The notes beneath the pieces are model-generated. The model was not told the origin of the DNA. It did no database searches and was given only the letters and a program-made list of their open reading frames with translations. Source: Norana najaformis (Eukaryota; Annelida; Clitellata; Crassiclitellata; Hormogastridae). From it: 64,000 nt of DNA. This document shows, piece by piece, positions 29,701 to 41,700 of the stretch. The stretch covers positions 11,400,607 through 11,464,606 of the forward strand of contig OZ029916.1 of the NCBI GenBank assembly GCA_964023275.1, read 5' to 3'. Numbering within the stretch: position 1 is the first letter of the stretch; each line of letters starts with the position of its first letter. Made by a program: the position numbers and the translations under genes.

Positions 29701-32700
29701 TCATTTCTTACACCATGACCATATTTTCACAGAACATCAGTTTCCTCAGCTTCCTCACCCACTCTAGCATTAAAATCGCCTGTAATTATAAGCAGATTCT
29801 GCCTTGGATTCTCTGCGATAACCTGGTTCATCTCTCCGTAGAACTGCTCAATCTCTTCGTCGGCTTTGTCAACTGTTGGAGCATAACATTGTAACACCGT
29901 TATATCTCTTGGTTTTGAGGAGAATGTTGCTGATATTATTCTGCTACTTATTGGATTGTAGGGTGTTAGGCTCAGAGCAGTGTTCCTGTGAATCCAAATA
30001 GCCACTCCATGATGCTCACGTTCTGCTCTGCCTGAGAAGAGTACTGTGTGTCCATCCACCATCTTAAAGTGCCCAGTGCCTGGCCATTTAGTTTCCAACA
30101 ATCCACATATACTGATGCCCAGTCTTTCCAGATCACTGCTGAGTATTGACAATTTGCCAAGTGATTTGAGACCCCTCACGTTCCATTGTCCCACCTTGAC
30201 GAGTTGTCTGCCTTTCAGGTGCTTCACAGAACCATCTCTCTTTCCTGGTGATGGTATTGAGCCAGCAGCACATTTGTCGACCCCCATCCTGACTCTCACA
30301 ATGGGTGCCGCGGACCTTTTTATCCTGGGCGACGTCCAAGCCAGTATAGATTTCTTTGTTGCTTTGTCCATTCATGCTCTATGGGGTTATATGACCAACT
30401 GACCACCCCAATCTCTTGTTGATCCTGCAGTTGACTTGCTGTTATACCGAGTTGAACCCAGCGTATGCCTCATCATGAACTTGGCAACCACCGTTGGATG
30501 TATCTGTACATCTCATCCGCTAGTTGTCGATGAGAACCGTGCTGCTGCCCATGGCTCTGGATGTTTTAACGTCACATCCAAGACAGTTGCCGTCTACATT
30601 AGCCAGCTGTTTCAGGATTCCTGCTGGGCCTGTCCACCTCGCATAACGCCCAAGGTGATACTTCGGTCAAGACCTTCATCACTGATGGCTTAGCCCCAGC
30701 AGGCATTCCCCTACTTGACTGTTTTCACCCCCTCACCATGATGAGGTGTAGATCGGACTTTGAGGGGGAGCATACTAGCCAGAAATGTTTGCATCATTTG
30801 TTGCTGCATGGTAAGACATACAGCCATAAAACATTTCTAGCATGCCAGCCAGAAATGTTTTATGGCTGTATGTCTTACCATGCAGCAGCAAATGATGCAT
30901 ACTCATGCACTTATATATGCATTACGTGTATAATTGTTTAATTGACCCCTTTTGCCTGTCGACTTGGTTTTGACTGAGCGCCTGTGAATAAGCTGGTCCC
31001 CATGATGTGGCTTTCATTGAGCGCTCTAGAAATCTCAAGATTACCATTATGACATGATTACAGTAGGCGGCTAACCGGAATTAATATTATACAGTTAAGT
31101 TTATTCCACTTAAAATTGCCAGCAAAGTTTTTAAATGCATGTATGTATGTATGTATGTATCTAATCTTTTATATAGCACATTTTAAGAACCTCTCAAAAG
31201 CGCTGTGAACATGGCTACCCAGTTAATTTAAACAAGTAAGTCTTGACTAACGAAGAGAATGTTTCTTGGGACAAATTCACAGAAATAGAACGAATGTTTA
31301 TAGGAAGACTATTCCACAGGGAAGGACCCATGCAAGACAATGCACGGTGTTGTCATGCTGATGTACCACAGCGAGGAACCTGTAAATCTCCTCTGGATGA
31401 AAAGCAAAGCGACTGACGACCCGGATGGGCACCGACCGGCACGAACAACTCTCATATGTATTCAGGTGCGTAGCCAGCCAACGAGGCCCGACCAAAGAGC
31501 AGGATCTTGATTTGATTCTTTCTTCAATTGGTAGCCAGTGCAGAGTATCTCTCATATAAACTGATATATGGGAAAATTTCGGTAGATTAGCGACTAGGCG
31601 GGCGGTACAGTTCAGGACGGACTGGAGCTGACGAAGATGGAATTTTGGCAAACCTGCGAAGACAGAGTTGCAATTGTCCAGCCGCGTCAGGACGAAGGAG
31701 TGAAGTAATGCTGTTGCAGTGCTGAACAATAGATTACGCCATATTGATCAAATTTGACGCAGCTGATAGTAGCACGACCTGCACAACGAATCGACGTGGT
31801 CAGCCATGGACAGCTCACCGTCTATAAGCACTCCCAGGTCACGAACCAGCTGTTGGGGCGACCAGCCCGGAAATGATGAGAGTAGCTCCTGTTGGTTGAT
31901 TTTGGCCCAAGCTTGACGAGTACCAATCCACAAAAATTGTGTTTTGGATGGGTTAAGCCGAAGGCGATTCGATGACATCCACACCTGTACGTCTGTCACA
32001 GTTCCCAGCACCGACGTAAGGCAGGCAAGAGAATCAGCAGGACGACAGCTGGAATAAAGCTGGACATCATCAGCATATTGATGAACACGGGCGCCACGTG
32101 TAGTAATGATACGAGTCAGATCTGCTGTATAAAGAATGTAAAGGAGCGGCCCAAGGACAGAACCCTGAGGAACGCCGAAAGAGACTGGGACCCAGTCTGA
32201 GCAGGCTGACTCAATAGCTACCATCATCATCCGCTCATCAAGAAACTATCGAAGCCATTTCAGCGACTGGTCAATGAATCCATACGATACATTAAGACGT
32301 GTCGATAGTATGTCATGATCAACCGTGTCAAAGGTGGCACTTACGTCGAGAAGAGCGAGCAGTGTCAAGTGACCATAGTTTATGGAATCGTAGAAATCGG
32401 AAATCAGCCGCAAGAGGACTGTCTCGGTGGAATGACCCCTTCTGAATCCGGATTGGAGCTTCGGCATAAGGTCAGCCGCTTCAAGATAGCGCAACATCTG
32501 TCCAGCAACAACTTTCTCAATCATCTTGGATAAGAAGCTGAGATTTGATACCGGGCTGTAGTTGTTGATATCTTCAGGGTCCATGCCCACCTTCTTCAGT
32601 GTTGGCCGTATGACCACATGCTTCTGACTGGCTGCTAATACTCCCTCCATGAGCGACGCATTACAGAGTCACACCAGAAAAGGCAGTAGAATAGACTGTT

Positions 32701-35700
32701 ATAATAATATATGTAACAGTCCATAGTTTTTGACTGTAATTGATAGCAGCATTTTGTAGAAAGAACCATACACCTACAGCAGCTTTTTTGAGTTCTTTCA
32801 CTGGTCTCGTGCACCAATGCATTTTGACGGGTCTGAAGCTGTGGTCTCTTAATTTCTTACCATCAGTTACCCAATTACAGTATGAACGTGTACACTATCT
32901 CATTCCTGGAGTGGTGACATTCATCAAAGACCGATGCTATCGTAGGCATATACGGAAGTATGAAGCCGAAACCCTACTGCGAACTGCAGCTGTTGTGTAT
33001 CAGTCAACATTTTGTCTCATCAGATGGACTTTGCATGGAATTACATTCACGGGACTGAAAATCAATTTCGCAGTAACCGATCTTTTCGTCTTATCAGTTT
33101 CATCTTAAGAGAATAATTTAACATTAAAATGCATTGACTTCGGAACGGACCAAGCTTTCATTTCGTACTTAACAATATTTTGTCCTATCCGTTTTCATTT
33201 TAAGTGTTTTGCACTGTACTGCACAAGTATCGTAAAGAACAGGGGACTGAAAGCTATGATTCCGTATACAAGTATTGTATGAAGTGTTTAACCCAGTGCA
33301 GACTAATGTGCACTAGAGTGCACTATAGGGGTCATGACGAATGTCGAATGTGCAGTAAAGTGCACTGGGCATGTACTGTTAGCTAGACGGCTCTTGGCCT
33401 ATTGCAGGCGTTACATTTTTTAAACCTGACATCATTTAGGCCAAGATAATATAATTAAGCACAGAAATAAGTGGAAGATATTTTTAGAATTCGGTCATAA
33501 ACATGAAAATCAGCCAATTGAATCGGACATTTAAATCAATAATTTAAATAGCCTAAGATGGCGGCTTATTGTTGTGGTCTTACCGCTGACGAAATTGGGC
33601 AAATTCTTGCTGAATTTGCATCAGATGATGACAGATTCGACTCATCTGACAATAAAAACCTGTCTGGTGCATCCAGTGAGGAAGATAAAGTGGCTTTGGC
33701 TGAAGAACATTCTAATAACGAATCTGATTTCAGAAGGCATCCGATGCACACTATCGGACTGTCAGACTGGGTCAGGCTGATGACTCAGGCAAGATAGACT
33801 GGACTGAACAGGTAGAAGATTTTCCAGTTTCACCCCTAAATGTTCCATTTATAGGCGTTTTTGACAGACCAGCTCATGTTGCACCATTTTTTAAAGATTT
33901 CTAATGTTTCTAGATAACAGTTTTTTGATGTGCTAGTCGAACAGAGCAACCTGTTTTCTGAGCAGAGTAGGTCAGGTGCACAGCAGGCATGTAAAATCCA
34001 CATAACAAAATGCAACCCTACTTCTCCTCTAAATGTGCATGCTTTTGTCATGGTGGGCTTCAAGATGCAACAACGTTTGTATGACTACTGGTCAACTGAT
34101 ACCTTGCTCAGTGATCCTTGGATTTCAGGGACCATGATAAGGGATCAGTTCATGGCCTTCAGCAGGTGCCTTCATTTGGCAGACAGTACCCAGGCTCATG
34201 TAAGGGAAGCTCCCAATTATGATCCGGTGTGTGAAGTTCATCCTCTGGTAGATCGCCTCAATTCTAGATTTTCAGAGTTTTGCAAGCCAGGGAAGAATGT
34301 GAGCATTGATGAGTCAATAGTTGGGTTCAAGAGAAGATGTCAATTCAAAACGTTTTTACCCAAAAAGCAACCAAATCAAAATTTGGACCATTGCTGAATC
34401 AGAAAATGGATATCCTGTTCCAAGAAGACTCAATATGAATGTGAAGCTTGTAAGGTTGCTTTGCATAAAGTTGGATGCTTCCACATTTACCACAAGCTAA
34501 AATCAGATAGCGGCTCCATAAATAAGTAACTGCCTGTGGAGTGTAATTATGGAAGGTAAGCAGTATAGCAAATTAAAACAACTGTTCAAAGTTTCATTCT
34601 AAATTGTCCTCTCAGGACTGTTCAGTACAGTCTGTTGAGAAAGAGGAGCCGATCCAGGAAGCTTCAGCCATCTTCAAGGTGATCGATCATCCACTGTTGA
34701 TCCACTCAAGCATTCATAAAAATGGCTCTTTTCAGTGTCACCAAATATCTGAAAAGAAAATGGCACGGTGGTTGCATGGGTTGTTGTAATGTTTTTGTTG
34801 TGTTGTGCATGTTGCAGTGTTTTGATGTTGTTGTTTTATTGCTGTGCACGTGTGTTGATGGTGGTGGGGTGTGTAGGCAACTTTGAGTACCCCAAAATTT
34901 TGTTTCAAAAACTGGAAAGATGGATTGAAAAAGGAAATAAAACGCTAAAGAATGACGTTAACCTCAAGTCTGTATGTCAACAATTCACCAAGATCTGATA
35001 AGTTAAAAATTTCTTACTTTTTAGATGCTTTCTTATTTTTCTTTGATTTTCATGACTTTGGCCTATATACTAAAAATATTGTATCTCCTTCATTTATAAA
35101 AATATTTTCAAAATTTCTTTTGGGTTTTGTCTGGTATTGATTTTTGCACAGTTTTTATGCTGACACTACATATGTTGTCACTGAAATTGTTTTTCTTTGA
35201 GGGCTTGAACATGAAAAAAGTAAAGAAATGGGGTGGGGTACAGTTTTGGGACAAAGTTGGGTGCCCCAAAAGTTTTTTTATGAAAAACTAGACAGATGGA
35301 TGGGAAGAGGAGATAAAATGATAAGGAGTGATGTTAACCTCATGTCTGTACTGTATGTCCAAAAGTGATCAAGACATGATAAGTTTGGAATTTCTTGCTT
35401 TTCAAGTGTTTTCTTATTTTTCTTTCAGTTTTTACGAATTTGGCCTACATACCAAAAATTTTACAGATGGATGGGAAGAGGAGATAAAATGCTGAAGAAT
35501 GATATTAACCTCATGTCTTTAGGTCAAAAACTTAATGACATATCACCAGTTGAAAACTATTTAATTAATAGGGTTTTTTACAGTAAAATTGCTCGTCGTC
35601 AGGGCTTAGGCGGAAATAATTCTTTCGTCGGTTAAGGGTTAACAAATCCTCAGTATAATGTTGCACTAACTGTTCTTTCTAAAAGACGGTTTTGTATAGC

Positions 35701-38700
35701 TGATCACAGAGATCTGGATGGCTGGTAGCACTGTAAGGAAGATGACAGGTAAGCTGGTTGACAAGAGGGAGGGTCTGATGTGAAAGGAGAACTATCGTGT
35801 AAGTGATTCTGGAGCTGACAGGCAGCCAGTGTAGCTTTGCCAGTACAGGAGTGACATGACCAAACCTTTGGGTACCTGTCACCAGAAGGCTAACGAGTTC
35901 TGGACAAGTTGCAGTTTGGCGATGCGATGTTAGACTTTGTAATGCCATAATGCAGCAAATTACAGTAGTCGAGTTTTGTTCTGACTACGCTACAAGTGAC
36001 TGTTTTCATAAGCTCTGGTGGCAGGCAGGATTGAACATGACGCTTGGGGTTTAGGTGTTGGAAATATGATGCCTTGCAGACATCAATGACATGCTGGTTG
36101 AATGTCAGTTTAGGGTCGAATGTCACTGAGATTCTTAAATGTTCCTGATAGTGAAATGTCTGCACCTGCAGTGTTGACTGTTTGTAGGCCCTCGATTGAT
36201 TTTATTGATGAGGAAGTGCCTAAAACAGTGACTTCAAACTTCTTTGGATTCAAGCATAGTGGGTTTGTTAGGGACCAGATTCAGTACTGCTTAGTACATT
36301 GTGTTAGGTTGTTGGTGTTGAAGTCAGTGTGATTGAGCACTATGTACAGTTGTGTGTCATCGGCATACTGTTGGTGACTGATGTCATGTGTAGAAATGAC
36401 ACCAACAGCTGGAGCCACATACAGCGTGAAAAGAATCAGGCCAAGGACTGATCCTTGTGGGACGCCATATGTGTAGGTAGACAACTGCTACCTTGATGAT
36501 CCAATGTTGATGTATTGTGACTGGTCCGTCAGTTAACTGCAGATCCAATCCAGGGCAGCACCGCTGATGCCGAATGTTTCCTGAAGCCTTGCAATGATTG
36601 TGGCTTTGTCGATCGTATCGAATGCAGTAGAGAGGTCAAAGCCAATGAGTAGGGTGGGTTGCTGTCATCCGGAAGCAGTATAGACATCATCAGGGATCTT
36701 CATTAAGGCCGTTTCAGTTGAGTGATGCCCACATTAAGCTGACTGATGACTGTTGAAATTACAGGAGCCGTTAACATGAGGCAAGATACAAGCAAGAAAG
36801 ACAAGTTCCAACATTGTCGACAGTGTATGTAAGTTTAAGATTGGCCTGTAGTTAGAAGGATCATATATGTATGTATGTAACGAAAAACTTGTATAGTGCT
36901 TTTTAAATAACTCACAAGAGCGCTATGGCATGGCCACCTAGAGATCTCTAAAAAGTTTTGTCTTAAGGCGGGCAGAGAATATTTCCTGGACTATTGAAGA
37001 GGTGAGAGATCGTATATATAGTGGCACACTTTTCCATAGAGATGGTCCCACAGATGAGAAGGCGCAGGCCGCCCATGCCGTTGTGCAAGAGCGTGGGACA
37101 GTAAGCTGACCACATGTTGCCGATCGCAACCTTTGTTGGCCTGGCTGACTCGCAGCCAAGCACAAGAAGCTCCCTGACATAATCCGGAGCTGAACCGGCA
37201 ATCAAGGCCCTGTCTGAGAGAAGTATTTTAAACTGAATTCTCCTCTCGACAAGAAGCCAATGGAGAGTTTTGTGCATGTAGGTTGAAATGTGCAAGGACT
37301 TGGAGAGGTTGCAGTTGGCGGATACGGAACTTAGGCAGGCCTACAGACCTTCCGGATCAAGACCTCCAGATCAAGACCCTCCTTCTTCAGCAGAGATGTA
37401 AAAGAGGCAGGTCTGAAGCAGGCTGGAAACCATCTGCTGCTGAAAGACATTTCAGAGATGAACAATGATTGGAGTGAACACATCCGCGTATGACTAACAG
37501 GGACGATGGGAAAGCATCCATCGGAGATGATTTTCTTGGTGAGGAAGACAGTAGTCTGAAGATTTCCACAGCATCTACATACAAAAGTTTTGCCAGAGAA
37601 AACTTTAGCATATTAAATACGAAACAAGAAAACATCAGGTTTTAAAATATTAAAGGATGGGCCACTGTTTCTGCACTAACAAGATGGGCAGTTACAAGTT
37701 TGTGCTGCTTCTTGTTGGTTGTTTCAGCACCCTTGTTGTGTGAGACATCTAAACAGGACAGAACTGTCTGTCATATATGCTAGCAGTAAAAATGCTTTAA
37801 CGACCGAGAACATTTTCGAAGACTGGTTTCACGCTTTTGTTCCAGCCATTCTTAAGCAGTGCTCAAAGCTGCTGAAACTCTGGGGCAATATGTGGAACAG
37901 CATGAAGTACAGTGAAGTAAAGCTAAATGATGAGTGACCATCTGTGGCATACCCTGCCACCTGGTAATTAATTATTCAGTCTTCCATCCTTCATTGGCCG
38001 GTAAATGAGTGTGAATGCTACTTGGGAGGTTAAAAAAGGACTGTCTGTGGTTATGTCTGTGCCTAAGCCGTATGTTTTTCAGCTGTAGGACAGTTCTTGA
38101 GAGGAGTTACTATGGAGAGACATGTAACCAAGTGTTTTGCCCTTACCATTTGTACCTTAAATTTACAGCAGCTTTAGCACAAAATGGGATCGATGCATTA
38201 CATGCCCATTTGTACTATGTACGGATTTGCATGCATGTGACTGACTATGACAAAATGTGTCTTGAGTCTGATTTTTCTCATTTTCGAACTTTTGTTTAAT
38301 GCAGTTGTGAAAGTGTAGTTTTCCACTGTTGAGTCAGCAGATTTTAATTGCACATTTATATTGGAAGTTTCTATGAAGTCATGCTGATGAGTCAGTCATC
38401 TGGTTATTAACTTGGTTGTGATTGGATGGCAGTACCATGTGCGTAAGTGGACTGATGTCAACAGTGATTCTTGTTGATGTGCATTTTATCACGTGGATAC
38501 TCATGTGGGAAAATTTCAAGCTTACATTGTGATGAGTCAGTGTTGTTGCGGAAACTCACGCTTATGTAATAGCAGGAAGTATGTTTAGGCTTGTCTGCCT
38601 ACTTGGCAGGAAAAGTCTATATAAAAGAATTACAGGTGTATTGTTAAGAGAGGTTTAAACAGATTTTGTAGCAGTAGTCTGTCTTATGGTGAATTGGTAT

Positions 38701-41700
38701 TTTGAGTATGAATGTTGTTGAGAGATATGTGTGTTTAGCAACTGTGTTGACTTTCAAGTACTGTTATCATTGAACTGTTCATTTATTCAATTATATACAC
38801 GAAGATCAAAGACCGTTTGTCTTTACTTGAGTTAGTACTGTACTACAAATCAGGTGAATCAAAAGTTTGCAAACTGATCAAATGAAAACTTCAGAAAGAT
38901 TGTCAAAATATTTATGGTGACCATTGTGGTGGGATTCACATATCCCTGGGTCATGAATAGAGTGGTGAATGGATTTTCAATGGAAGATTTCAACCGACAC
39001 AAATGGAGCGATCGAAGGACTGAGGTTTGAAATTTGACAAGCAACTACTATGGTGTGTAACTGTCAATTTTCCAGAACACAAGTTTGGTCGATGATCAGT
39101 GATACAGTTTGAGTCATCGAAGGTCCCGTCATGAAGAACAAAGGAGGAAGAGAAGATTCGTAATGAAGACAGGATAAGTTAAAATGCATGTACTGTATTT
39201 TATGAGTGTTTAAAACTGTGGTTATAATTTGCACTGAAGTGTCCTTGTTATGTGCAGTGTAAAGAATTGATATTTTTGCTTGCTTTGCAAAATAATTGCT
39301 GCCAAAGGTCTCATAATAAGTAAGGTGGTATGATTATTGGCAGAAAAACAGGCCAATATAAAGAAACTAGGCACAGAGTGACTCAGGCAGGCTTTGATTA
39401 TGTATGACTGAAAGGCTGAGCAGATAGAGGAATGGAGCCCAGAGGCTGTTCGACACATAAGCAAAAGAGCGGCTTAAGGTACAGGAAGTGGAAGCTGATG
39501 TTGGAGCGAAACCAGAGAATGCTGCCCCTACACCTTGTTCTTTTGCCAGTCTTGACCAAATCTCTACTGCATTCAGAGTCTTACATAATCAGTGAGCCAA
39601 GATATGGAAATGTGTCCAACTGCTCCAGTTGATTACCTTGTACTCTGATGTTGCAGGTTGTACCGTTTGTTGCCATGATCCTGGTTTTGTCCACATTAAT
39701 CAACTGACCCCGGTTACGGCTTGCCCAGTCAAGACAATCAACTATATCCTGCAGCTCTGCTTCTGAGGTTGCCAATAGAACAATGTCATCAGCATATTGG
39801 AGATTTGTAACTCTTCTCCCTTTTATCTGAATTCCACTATGGTAACTGTTGAGCCCTTCCCTCTTGGCTATTTCTGCCAGGATGTTGGATAGGTATGGTG
39901 AGATCACACAGCCATGCTGAACCTCTTTCTTGACACAGAACCCTTGTGATAGTACACCGGCTGCTCTCACTTTAACTTGCTGTTCCCAGTAGAGTCCAGA
40001 AAGCAGGTTGACGATGTGAATAGGGTAACCTATCATGGTCTCTCATGGTCAGTCAGAGCTTCTCATGTGAGACAATCAAAAAGCCTTCTCAAAATCAACA
40101 ATTGGCTCACACTATTCTAGCAGTAAAGCAGTTCTTTTGCTTTAGCTGTTTTACTTATTTGTCTATTCATGTCTGTTTTTGAAGTGAAAGTTTTGCCAGA
40201 CTGAAAGCTAAACATTTGAGTAGCACTATTGTAGAATGATACATAAAAATTCTTTTTCCTCATCCATGATTTCAAAAAGTTTAAAACAGCAAACCACAGC
40301 TATTTTTGTGCTTATGCAGTGAAGAAATGGTGAGGGTTGTCATATTTATTTGATGCAGTGATTAAAGACTCACTTGTTTATTAAATATTATGAGATATTA
40401 TGTTCTAAGGACTGAAAGGCACAGCTAAGTCTTTATGAATGCATTCTTGTTTTTTTTTCCAGGTTCCAATCTTGCACCATATTATGCTAAAAGCAAAGGG
40501 TAATCCAACAGATAAATTGCCTGTTCTCTGGATTCGAAAGAAAGATGCCGGCTTTGGGTAACCATACATCACTTTATGAACACTGAATACTTTACTGAAT
40601 AACCTTATTGCCAGATGTTCAAGGATTTGAACTGGCCGGTTTCACTTTTGGGCAGGGACATAGCAATGGGTTGTGCAGGTTGTGCAAAGCACAAGGGCCG
40701 ACGAGGCCAGGGGCTGTCTGAGCCCCCAAGGGGCCAAGGCCCAGTTACTCAATTACGTAAAGCAAAATAGCCAAAGTTCAGTTTGCACAAGGGCCCTCGG
40801 AAAGCTAGCTACGCCACTGCTTTTGGGAAAATTCAGAGGTATCGGAGAGAAGTAGTTTATCGCCTAAATGTGACTAATATAATTTGACTTCTTGCTCTGA
40901 ATAGGAGTCATTCATTTTCATTTAGCTTCTTGCATACTACTTGCCCTTGCCTTTCTTAACAGTAGGACTGACTGCTGTTGAGTTGTCTGTACAGGTCATC
41001 CCTTGGGATGGAGTGGGCAGATGGACAAGGCTTGTTGGTATTATTTGAATTTCTACAGTAGTAATGTATGTGTGATGCCCTTCACTGACTGCCTGTCTAA
41101 CAGCACATTGGTTTTATAATTTCTGTACCCTTTTGTTGGTTGCTTACTTGCTGGAGCTCAGTAAACTTCTCAGGTTTGGATGGTTGCTGATCTGTTTGCT
41201 CCACAGCTTGGGACAAAGTGATTGTGTACTTTCCTCAGCAGTACATTGCTGTTTCTTGAGTGTTGTTGAGTCATCTACCCTCAAAATATAATCGTTCAAA
41301 GCTCAGCCGCTGTGAAAGAGAACTTCAGGCATTGATAAAAGTTGTATGTGGCATCCCTGCCCTGTTGATGATTTGAGTCTAATGGAAGGCTATTCCAAGA
41401 GAAAGGCATGATGGTGCACATAAAGAAACACTGGGTTTCATAATCTGGTAATAGCTGACTTGCAAATCAGAATCAAATCACTGGCATGATCCAACTTCAT
41501 TCTGTACCATTATATAAAGAGTTGGAGTCTCCAGTAGTTGCTGTAGAATTTAATTCTCCAAACAGTGTATTTTGGCTTCTGGAACAATTTAGAAGCATAG
41601 TAAGTAAATGTCTAAGTTGCACAATATTCATTCATTGCCAGCTTAGGACCTAAAATGAGATATGTGTCTTTCTGAAACAAACTGAATGATATTCAGTAAA

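Larger units (their letters stand above)
33289..35637 (+). mobile_element. PiggyBac-family transposon, proposed limits
   Basis: PiggyBac elements insert at TTAA and their ends begin with CCC. On the left, 'ttaacccagtgcagac' starts at 33288 or so; on the right, the reverse complement of the sequence ending near 35637 reads 'ttaacccttaaccgacg'. The two ends share only 'ttaaccc' and a few more bases, so the left limit is doubtful. The transposase pseudogene 33558-34520 and a repeated 3' region lie inside. Confidence 0.4.

Noticed and set aside
33289-33372. Separate small element bounded by 'cccagtgca' and 'tgcactggg'
   Set aside because: The inner 'gtgcac' palindromes make pairing ambiguous, and no TTAA follows the right side, so it was left as a possible piggyBac left end.
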